From CAZWSC01 sp964636385 (GTDB lineage: Bacteria > Eisenbacteria > RBG-16-71-46 > CAIMUX01): 31,201 nucleotides of DNA. The position numbers and the translations under genes are program-made. Below the pieces are notes generated by a model that did no database searches, was not told where the DNA came from, and worked only from the letters and a program-made list of their open reading frames with translations. The stretch spans positions 1 to 31,201 of the forward strand of contig CAZWSC010000108.1 of the NCBI GenBank assembly GCA_964636385.1. Reading direction: 5' to 3'. Position 1 is the stretch's first letter. Every line of letters starts with the position of its first letter. Below, one piece after another: positions 24,973-31,201 of the stretch.

Positions 24973-26313
24973 ATGCGAAATCTGATGGTCAGCGTTTCCG
25001 GAGTCCGGGGCATCGTGGGAGATGACTTCAACCCCCTCGTTGTCGGCCGCTGGACCGCCGCCATGGCCCGCCTTCTGGATCCCGGGCCCATCGTCCTCGG
25101 GCGCGACTCCAGGATGACCGGCCCGGTCTTCTGCGCGGCTGCGGCTTCGATCCTTCAGGCCATGGGGCGGGAGGTCCTGGATGTCGGGGTGGTTCCAACC
25201 CCTACCGTACAGGTGGCGGTTGAGGAGTGGGGGGCGCCAGGGGGGATCATACTGAGCGCAAGCCACAACCCGGCGCAGTGGAATGCCCTCAAGTTCGTGG
25301 ATGCCGGAGGGAGCTTCCTGTCCCCCGACCGCTTCGCCCGGCTCCGCTCCCTTGCGGGTGAGGATACGTCCGGCTTCTCATCCGCCGGTGCGTTCGGCGG
25401 AATCCGCTCCCGCAGGGATGATGCGCTGCGTCTGCATCGCGAGGCGATCCTCCACGCCGTGGACTGCGAAGCGATCAGGTCGGCCGGGATCCGGGTGGCC
25501 CTGGACACGGGGCACGGGGCGGGTGGTGTGCTCCTTGAGGATCTTGCGTCCGATCTTGGGGTGCATCTGGAGGGGTACCACCTGGAGCCGAGCGGGCTGT
25601 TTGCAGATAACCCGGAGCCCGGCGAGGCGGCGGTCGAGCAGTTTCTGAGGTCACTCAGACGTCCGGCAGCCTTCGCGGCGATGACAGATCCTGATGCCGA
25701 CCGGATGGCCATAGCACTCCCGGGGACGGCCGTTCTGGGCGAGGAGTGGACCCTGCCGCTGGTGGCGGCCAGCGTGCTCTCACGCACCCCGGGGGCTGTT
25801 GTGACAAACCTCTCGACCTCCTCCCGCCTCGAGGCGGTCGCAGCGGCCCGGGGATCCAGGGTCTACAGGTCTCCTGTCGGCGAGGCGAATGTCGTGGCCG
25901 AGATGAAGACCAGGGGAGCGGTTCTCGGGGGAGAGGGAAACGGCGGCGTAATCGACCCGGCGGTTCACCTGGGAAGGGACGCAGGGGTGGCTTTCGCCAG
26001 GCTATGCGAGGCTGAGGCTCTTCATCCCGGCGGCCTCCGCGCACTGGCCGATGGGATTCCTCCGAGGTCACTTTCGAAGCTGAAGCTGCCGATCAGCAGG
26101 GATGGGCTCGCTGCGGGAGAACCTGCTCTTGTCTCACTGCTCGGTGCGGAGGTGGATCGCAGGGACGGGTTGCGGTGGACAACACCCGACGGGTTTGTCC
26201 ATGTCAGGCCCTCAGGCACCGAACCGGTTGTCAGGGTGATCGTGGAGGCCGGGGATTCTGCGGGCGCGACAGCGCGTCTGCGGGATATCACCCGCATCTT
26301 GAGGGGTGACTAG
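24973..26313 (+). CDS. glmM: Phosphohexomutase, probably phosphoglucosamine mutase
   Basis: The protein has 446 residues from ATG 24973. The start (MRNLMVSVSGVRGIVGDD) fits the family, though the ribosome site is weak. The catalytic phosphoserine is S97 in SASHNPAQWNALKF. The metal site is DPDADR (D239, D241, D243), the sugar loop is GGEGNGG, and the phosphate loop is RPSGTEP from R412. It interconverts hexose or hexosamine 6- and 1-phosphates. The position 82 bases upstream of glmS favours glucosamine 6-phosphate to 1-phosphate, the second step to UDP-GlcNAc; a phosphomannomutase/phosphoglucomutase role remains possible because GlmM-like paralogs differ little in motifs. Confidence 0.88.
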   Translation: MRNLMVSVSGVRGIVGDDFNPLVVGRWTAAMARLLDPGPIVLGRDSRMTGPVFCAAAASILQAMGREVLDVGVVPTPTVQVAVEEWGAPGGIILSASHNPAQWNALKFVDAGGSFLSPDRFARLRSLAGEDTSGFSSAGAFGGIRSRRDDALRLHREAILHAVDCEAIRSAGIRVALDTGHGAGGVLLEDLASDLGVHLEGYHLEPSGLFADNPEPGEAAVEQFLRSLRRPAAFAAMTDPDADRMAIALPGTAVLGEEWTLPLVAASVLSRTPGAVVTNLSTSSRLEAVAAARGSRVYRSPVGEANVVAEMKTRGAVLGGEGNGGVIDPAVHLGRDAGVAFARLCEAEALHPGGLRALADGIPPRSLSKLKLPISRDGLAAGEPALVSLLGAEVDRRDGLRWTTPDGFVHVRPSGTEPVVRVIVEAGDSAGATARLRDITRILRGD

Positions 26314-26395
26314 ATCCCACCGCCCGCTGCGTTCTGCGCCGCTCGGCGGGAAATGGTCTGGCAATCAAGGCTGATCTGAACCTCGGAGGCAGGCA

Positions 26396-28222
26396 ATGTG
26401 CGGTATCGTGGGGTATGTCGGGTTCAGAGACTGCGTACCCATTCTGATGGACGGCCTGCGGCGCCTGGAGTACCGGGGGTATGATTCCGCGGGTGTTGCG
26501 GTCGTCAACAGCAGCGGCCTGAAGGTCATCAAGGATGCCGGCAAGATAGACACCCTGCAGGCGCTCGTGGAAGCGGAACGTCCCTCCGGGAAGTGCGGCA
26601 TTGCCCACACGAGGTGGGCGACGCACGGCGAGCCGAACCGGGTCAACGCACATCCCCACACCGACGGCAGAGGCCACTTCGCAGTTGTTCACAACGGGAT
26701 AATCGAGAACTCGGATGCCCTGCGGGAGAACCTCGCCGCCAGGGGATACGAGTTCACGACCGACACGGACAGCGAGGTCCTGGCTCACCTCGTACAGGAG
26801 TACTGGGACGGCAACCTCGAGAAGGCTGTTGCCTCGGCGCTCCGCCTCGTGACCGGCACCTATGGGATCGCCGTCGTCTCGGATCTGGATCCCGGCAAGA
26901 TAGTGGGCGCCCGCCGGGGCAGCCCTTTGATCATCGGCATCGGAGAAGGGGAGTTCTTCGTGGCCTCGGATGCCTCGGCCATCCTTTCCTTCACGAGGCA
27001 GGTAATCTTCCTGGGCGATGACGAGATGGCAGTGCTCACTCCCCACGGCCACAGGACCCAGACTCTGAACGAGATTCCCGTCGACCTCAAGGTTGAGGAG
27101 ATTACGTGGGAACTCTCCCAGATCGAGAAGGGCGGCTTTGCGCACTTCATGCTCAAGGAGATCTTCGAGCAGCCCCGGTGCATCCACAACGCGATCAACG
27201 GCCGCCTGCTCGACGACGAGGCAAGGGCCAAGCTGGGCGGGCTCAACATGACAGCGGAGGAGCTGGGCCGCTTCGACCGGATTGTCCTCACCGCCTGCGG
27301 CACGTCCTGGCACGCCGCCTGCATCGGTGAGTACATGCTCGAGGAGTTCGCACGGATCCCGGTGGAGGTGGAGTATGCCTCCGAGTTCCGCTATCGCCAC
27401 CCGGTGCTGAATGACCGCACCCTGGTAATCGCGATCAGCCAGTCGGGAGAGACGGCGGACACTCTGGCGGCACTGCGTGAGGCCAGGAACCGGGGATCCC
27501 GGGTCATGGGCATATGCAATGTCGTCGGCTCTTCGATCGCAAGGGAGTCGGACGGGGGAGTGTACATACACGCGGGCCCTGAGATCGGGGTCGCCTCGAC
27601 GAAGGCGTTCACGAGCCAGGTGGCTGTGCTTGCCCTCCTGACCCTGCACATCGGAAGGATGCGGGGGATGCCCGAAGAACCTGCCCGCCGCATGATCCAG
27701 GGCCTCAGGGACACCCCTCTCAAGATGGCTGAGATCCTTGCCACCTCACAGGTCATCAGGGAGATTGCCGGGATCTACTCCGATCACAACAACTTCCTCT
27801 ACCTCGGGCGGGGATACAACTTTCCGGTGGCCCTTGAAGGCGCACTCAAGCTGAAGGAAATCTCGTACATACATGCGGAGGGATACCCCGCGGCCGAGAT
27901 GAAGCACGGACCGATAGCCCTGATCGACGAGCACATGCCGGTGGTCTTCCTCTGTACGCGGGACAACGCTCACGAGAAGGTGCTGAGCAACATGGCCGAG
28001 GTCCGAGCCAGGCGGGGACGGATCATTGCGATTGCCACGGAGGAGGATGAGTCGGTCGTCCAGAGGGCCGATCACGTCATCCGGATCCCGGCCGCGCCGG
28101 ATCCTCTCATCCCGCTCCTTTCTGTGGTTCCGCTGCAGCTGTTGGCTTACCATATCGCGGTTGCCCGGGGCTGCGATGTGGATCAGCCCCGCAATCTGGC
28201 CAAGAGCGTCACGGTGGAGTGA
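26396..28222 (+). CDS. glmS: Glutamine-fructose-6-phosphate aminotransferase (isomerizing)
   Basis: It makes glucosamine 6-phosphate from fructose 6-phosphate and glutamine, the entry to amino-sugar synthesis. The protein has 608 residues, the normal length. MCGIVGYVG exposes the N-terminal nucleophile C2 after Met removal; RRLEYRGYDSAG and HTRWATHGEP are glutaminase motifs. Two SIS domains follow (SQSGETADTLAALREA, then ALEGALKLKEISYIHAEGYPAAEMKHGP), and the end DQPRNLAKSVTVE is the standard tail. GGAGGCAGGCA precedes ATG 26396. No glmS ribozyme was recognised in the 82-base leader. Probably co-transcribed with the mutase and ridA. Confidence 0.98.
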   Translation: MCGIVGYVGFRDCVPILMDGLRRLEYRGYDSAGVAVVNSSGLKVIKDAGKIDTLQALVEAERPSGKCGIAHTRWATHGEPNRVNAHPHTDGRGHFAVVHNGIIENSDALRENLAARGYEFTTDTDSEVLAHLVQEYWDGNLEKAVASALRLVTGTYGIAVVSDLDPGKIVGARRGSPLIIGIGEGEFFVASDASAILSFTRQVIFLGDDEMAVLTPHGHRTQTLNEIPVDLKVEEITWELSQIEKGGFAHFMLKEIFEQPRCIHNAINGRLLDDEARAKLGGLNMTAEELGRFDRIVLTACGTSWHAACIGEYMLEEFARIPVEVEYASEFRYRHPVLNDRTLVIAISQSGETADTLAALREARNRGSRVMGICNVVGSSIARESDGGVYIHAGPEIGVASTKAFTSQVAVLALLTLHIGRMRGMPEEPARRMIQGLRDTPLKMAEILATSQVIREIAGIYSDHNNFLYLGRGYNFPVALEGALKLKEISYIHAEGYPAAEMKHGPIALIDEHMPVVFLCTRDNAHEKVLSNMAEVRARRGRIIAIATEEDESVVQRADHVIRIPAAPDPLIPLLSVVPLQLLAYHIAVARGCDVDQPRNLAKSVTVE

Positions 28223-28240
28223 CCGGAAGGAGGTGCGAGC

Positions 28241-28636
28241 TTGAGCTCATTCGTGCCATATCAAACCGACAAGGCCCCTGCTGCCGTCGGACCGTACTCG
28301 CAGTCCGTATGGGACCCGTCAACCAGGCTTCTCTTCTGCTCGGGACAACTGGGGCTGGATCCCGCAAGCGGTGAGATGGTCTCCGGGGGAACAGTCGAGG
28401 AGTTCCGGCAGATCCTGAAGAACATTGAGGCCGTGCTTGGCTCGGCCGGCTGTGCTCTCAAGGATGTGATCAAGGTCACAGTCTTCCTCACTGACATGGC
28501 GGACTTCGCACCGGTGAACCAGGTTTACGCAGGGGCCTTCACCGAGCCATTTCCTGCACGCTCGGCATTCCAGGTCTCGGCCCTTCCGAAGGGCGGGCGG
28601 ATCGAGGTCGAGGTAGTTGCCGTTCGCCCTTCCTGA
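28241..28636 (+). CDS. ridA: RidA/YjgF-family enamine/imine deaminase
   Basis: It hydrolyses reactive 2-aminoacrylate and related enamines made by PLP enzymes. The protein has 131 residues. The start is TTG 28241, justified by the ideal ribosome site AAGGAGGTG eight bases before it and by the family opening (AAVGPYSQS). Conserved stretches are FCSGQLGLDPASGEMV, VIKVTVFLTDMADFAPVNQVY and FPARSAFQVSALPKGGRIEVEVVA, with the active-site Arg in PARSAFQV. It follows glmS after 18 bases, so the two are probably one transcript. Confidence 0.95.
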   Translation: MSSFVPYQTDKAPAAVGPYSQSVWDPSTRLLFCSGQLGLDPASGEMVSGGTVEEFRQILKNIEAVLGSAGCALKDVIKVTVFLTDMADFAPVNQVYAGAFTEPFPARSAFQVSALPKGGRIEVEVVAVRPS

Positions 28637-28658
28637 CCGGAGCTTTGCAAGGGTCCGG

Positions 28659-28687
28659 TTGACACTCTGTTCAGCCGGCGCTAGCCT
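28659..28687 (+). promoter_or_regulatory. Strong sigma-70-like promoter for tRNA-Sec
   Basis: TTGACA (28659-28664) is a perfect -35 box, followed by exactly 17 bases and TAGCCT (28682-28687). The tRNA-Sec gene starts 26 bases after the -10 box. It lies in the gap after ridA and gives selC its own transcription start. Confidence 0.7.
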
Positions 28688-28713
28688 CCCGTTCTGGAAC
28701 TGGTTACACGGTC

Positions 28714-28809
28714 GGGAACGCATGAGTTCTGGTGGGCTCCGAGGACTTCAAATCCTTTGTCGGGCACTCGAGTGTCCGGGGTGGGTTCGATTCCCACACG
28801 TTCCCGCCA
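28714..28809 (+). tRNA. selC: Selenocysteine tRNA (anticodon UCA)
   Basis: A 96-base gene, longer than any ordinary tRNA. The acceptor GGGAACG pairs with CGTTCCC; the eighth acceptor pair of bacterial tRNA-Sec would be a C-A mismatch here. The D arm is an extended six-pair stem (GAGTTC with GGGCTC) around TGGT, a tRNA-Sec trait. The anticodon arm is GAGGA-CTTCAAA-TCCTT with TCA at 28748-28750. The long variable arm CGGGCAC-TCGA-GTGTCCG has seven pairs. The T arm is GTGGG-TTCGATT-CCCAC, the discriminator is G and CCA is encoded. It decodes UGA in selenoprotein mRNAs with SelB. Confidence 0.95.
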
Positions 28810-28823
28810 ACTCCCACCATGGT

Positions 28824-29444
28824 TTGCCCGGTCTCCTGGCGGCAGTCATCCTGGTGGTGGCCGGCGTCCATGCAACCGCTGGTGAGGGTTCCGAAGGTGC
28901 TGACTGGGCGGGCCCGGCAGTCGCCTCCATCGGGGTGGAGATGGAGTCCGGGGTCGCCCCCCGCGATTCTGACGTCACGGAGGCAGGCGAGGCATCGGCT
29001 CCCGCTGCATACCGGCATGCACAACCCTGGCACCAGGAGCCGAAATACATCATGATGCGCTCGATCGTGGTCCCTGGCTGGGGACAGCTGGCCAATGGCC
29101 GGTCATGGAAGGCACTCCTGGTTGCCGCCGTGGAGACATACTTCGTCTGGCGCGCTGTGCATTACGGACGCAGGGAGCGGGACTTCAGGAGACAGGCCGG
29201 GGAACACCTGGAGGATTCGTTCACGAGGTCGGATCTTTACAGGCAGGCGGATTACGCCGGGGATCGCCGCAGGGATTCGGTGTGGTGGGCCATCTTCTCG
29301 GTTGTCCTCAGCATGGGGGATGCCTATGTGGATGCCCATCTGGGCAGGGACTTCGAGGTTGAGTTCGAACCCCAGGACCGCGGGCACGGCGGAGCAGACG
29401 GTCGGGAGGTCGGTTTCCGCGTGGGGATCCGCAGGTGTTTCTAA
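28824..29444 (+). CDS. DUF5683-type membrane protein
   Basis: I recognise the DUF5683 core in the second half: MMRSIVVPGWGQLANGRSWKALLVAAVETYFVW, then a charged loop and VWWAIFSVVLSMGDAYVDAHLGRDF. Two membrane segments are visible (about 100-113 and 153-170). An N-terminal hydrophobic run (LLAAVILVVAGVHATA) looks like a signal sequence. The start is uncertain: TTG 28824 gives this leader but has no ribosome site, and the frame stays open back through tRNA-Sec to ridA. Function is not established; the family is found in FCB-group bacteria. lepA follows after 67 bases. Confidence 0.7.
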   Translation: MPGLLAAVILVVAGVHATAGEGSEGADWAGPAVASIGVEMESGVAPRDSDVTEAGEASAPAAYRHAQPWHQEPKYIMMRSIVVPGWGQLANGRSWKALLVAAVETYFVWRAVHYGRRERDFRRQAGEHLEDSFTRSDLYRQADYAGDRRRDSVWWAIFSVVLSMGDAYVDAHLGRDFEVEFEPQDRGHGGADGREVGFRVGIRRCF

Positions 29445-29511
29445 CAGCACGCACTGATCCGGCCGGTCCTGGCCGGGCGCGGGAAAATCGTATCGGAGAC
29501 GGCGGCCATAG

Positions 29512-31201
29512 ATGAGCAGGAACAACGTACGCAACTTCTGCATCATTGCTCACATCGATCACGGGAAATCCACGCTGGCCGACCGCTTTCTCGAGGTCTG
29601 CAGGACGATCCCCGAGAAGGCGATGAAGGAACAGGTTCTCGACAACATGGACCTCGAGCGTGAGCGCGGAATCACGATCAAGTCCCACGCGGTCGCCATG
29701 GACTACACCTCGGCCGCAGGGAGGAGCTACCGGTTCCACCTCATCGACACTCCGGGCCACGTGGACTTCTCCTACGAGGTCTCGCGCTCTCTGAGGGCCT
29801 GCGAGGGGGCGCTTCTTCTCGTCGACGCCAGCCAGGGGGTTGAAGCCCAGACAGTGTCGAACCTTCACATGGCGCTCGAGGCAGGCCTGACAATCATCCC
29901 TGTGATCAACAAGATCGACATGCCGGCGGCAAGGGTTGAGGAGGTCCGTGAACAGATCCGCGACCTCATCGGGTCCGCTGATGAGGAAATCCTCCTTGCC
30001 TCCGCCCGTAACGGCAAGGGAGTGGAGGAGATTCTGGAAGCGGTCGTGGAGAGGGTGCCGCCGCCCCCGGGGGACCCCGCTCTTCCGCTCAGGGCGCTGA
30101 TCTTCGATTCGGTCTTCAACCAGTTCCGCGGGGTGGTGGCGTATGTCCGAGTGGTGGAAGGGACGGTGCGAAAAGGCGGGCGGATCAGGATGCTCTCGAC
30201 CGGGCGGGTCTACGAGGTAGACGAAGTCGGCCTCTTCCGCCTGATGATGGTTCCCGTCGAAGCTTTGCAGGCCGGGGACGTCGGTTACATCCTGGGTGGG
30301 ATGAAGCAGGTATCCGATGCCAAGGTGGGGGACACCGTGGCCGATGCGGAGTCGGAGACCAGCGAACCCCTGGCGGGGTTCAAGCCCCTCAAGCCGATGG
30401 TCTTCAGCGGTCTCTTCCCGGTGGATACCGAAAATTACGTCGACCTGAAGGAAGCCCTGGCGAAACTGGCATTGAACGACGCGGCCCTCACTTTCGAGCC
30501 CGAGACATCGGCCGCTCTGGGCTTCGGCTTCCGCTGCGGATTCCTTGGTCCCCTGCACATCGAGATCGTGCAGGAGCGGCTGAAGCGCGAATACGGGCTC
30601 GACATCATCGCCACGATTCCGAATGTCCAGCTCAATGTCACCATGGAGGACGGCGGGATGCTGCGGGTCGACAGCCCCGCTGAACTGCCCGATCCTGCCC
30701 ACATCGCCCTGATGGCGGAGCCTTTCATCGAGGCGCGGATCATGACACCGCCCGACTACGTCGGCAACGTGATGAAGCTGGTTCAGGAGAGGCGTGGGGA
30801 CTTCCAGGGTATGGAGTACCTGGATGCGGGCAGGACCCTGCTGACGTACCTGATGCCCCTTTCCGAGATCATCTACGACTTCTATGATCGCCTGAAGTCG
30901 GGCAGCCGTGGATACGCCACCTTCGACCATGAGTTCTTTGATCACATGGAGTCGGACCTGGTCAAGCTCAACGTGATGCTGAACGGAGAGTCTGTGGACG
31001 CGCTCTCCCTGATCGTCCACCGTGAGAAGGCGTACGAGCGCGGTCGGGACCTGGTTGACCGGCTGAAGAACCTGATCCCCCGGCAGATGTTCGTCGTCGC
31101 CATCCAGGCCGCCATAGGAAGCAGGATAATCGCCCGCTCCACGGTCAGCGCGATGCGCAAGGATGTCACCGCGAAGTGCTATGGTGGTGACATCAGCAGG
31201 A
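29512..31201 (+). CDS. lepA: Elongation factor 4 (LepA), cut by the window end
   Basis: A ribosome-bound GTPase that helps resolve stalled or mis-translocated ribosomes. The frame is open from ATG 29512 to the window edge, 563 codons, so roughly the last 35-40 residues are missing. G1 is AHIDHGKST, followed by DNMDLERERGITIKS (G2), DTPGHVDFSYEVSRSL (G3), NKIDMP (G4) and SARNGKG (G5). The C-terminal LepA-specific part is present up to RKDVTAKCYGGDISR. The ribosome site is weak. Confidence 0.97.
   Translation, partial: MSRNNVRNFCIIAHIDHGKSTLADRFLEVCRTIPEKAMKEQVLDNMDLERERGITIKSHAVAMDYTSAAGRSYRFHLIDTPGHVDFSYEVSRSLRACEGALLLVDASQGVEAQTVSNLHMALEAGLTIIPVINKIDMPAARVEEVREQIRDLIGSADEEILLASARNGKGVEEILEAVVERVPPPPGDPALPLRALIFDSVFNQFRGVVAYVRVVEGTVRKGGRIRMLSTGRVYEVDEVGLFRLMMVPVEALQAGDVGYILGGMKQVSDAKVGDTVADAESETSEPLAGFKPLKPMVFSGLFPVDTENYVDLKEALAKLALNDAALTFEPETSAALGFGFRCGFLGPLHIEIVQERLKREYGLDIIATIPNVQLNVTMEDGGMLRVDSPAELPDPAHIALMAEPFIEARIMTPPDYVGNVMKLVQERRGDFQGMEYLDAGRTLLTYLMPLSEIIYDFYDRLKSGSRGYATFDHEFFDHMESDLVKLNVMLNGESVDALSLIVHREKAYERGRDLVDRLKNLIPRQMFVVAIQAAIGSRIIARSTVSAMRKDVTAKCYGGDISR

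Noticed and set aside
26314..26395. glmS ribozyme or riboswitch in the glmS leader
   Set aside because: The gap is only 82 bases and shows no recognisable ribozyme core; it looks like an ordinary intercistronic space after the mutase gene.
1..31201. In-frame UGA selenoprotein within this window
   Set aside because: Genes here reach normal family lengths and none obviously continues past a UGA with matching homology; this was a by-eye check only.

Overview
The window is GC-rich bacterial chromosome with dense, mostly housekeeping gene content. It appears to come from a Gram-negative (diderm) bacterium. The support is a TonB-dependent receptor, a PorV/PorQ-like outer-membrane protein, a lipid A-type acyltransferase (LpxL/HtrB family) and a Tat component. 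The combination of a receptor with a carboxypeptidase-regulatory-like domain, a secreted protein with a FlgD/type IX-like C-terminal module, a PorV-like barrel and a DUF5683 protein suggests an FCB-superphylum relative, perhaps an uncultured phylum such as Krumholzibacteriota, Eisenbacteria or Latescibacterota. That placement is inferred from protein style only.

Layout. 1-405 has no gene I can support. 406-7513 (+) is an envelope cassette: TonB-dependent receptor, very large secreted protein, PorV-like protein, closed by a long GC-rich inverted repeat. 7672-15033 (+) is a run of conserved genes: tatA-like, aroK, rsmD, coaD, a class I aminotransferase, an FmdB-type zinc ribbon, obg, dprA and an LpxL-type acyltransferase. 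15010-19039 (-) is an apparent group transcribed as ino1 (inositol-3-phosphate synthase), a radical SAM protein with an expanded cysteine motif, and a GT4 glycosyltransferase. A LysR regulator (19254-20213, +) diverges from ino1, and the shared intergenic region holds palindromes, including a T-N11-A LysR box. 20214-21902 (-) holds a second class I aminotransferase and a DUF3467 protein. 22103-24509 (+) is a two-component pair: a GAF-GAF histidine kinase and a stand-alone receiver.

24569-31201 (+) holds tRNA-Phe(GAA), tRNA-Thr(CGU), a glmM-like phosphohexomutase, glmS, ridA, a selenocysteine tRNA (selC) with its own sigma-70-like promoter, a DUF5683 membrane protein, and lepA cut by the window edge.

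Functionally, glmM and glmS give the steps toward UDP-GlcNAc, which feeds peptidoglycan and lipid A, and the LpxL-type enzyme acts on lipid A. The ino1-radical SAM-GT4 group looks like a LysR-controlled inositol route of unknown product and is the best candidate for an undescribed small pathway. The selC gene shows the organism probably makes selenoproteins, although no selA, selB or obvious selenoprotein lies in the window. I saw no insertion sequences, CRISPR arrays or prophage genes.
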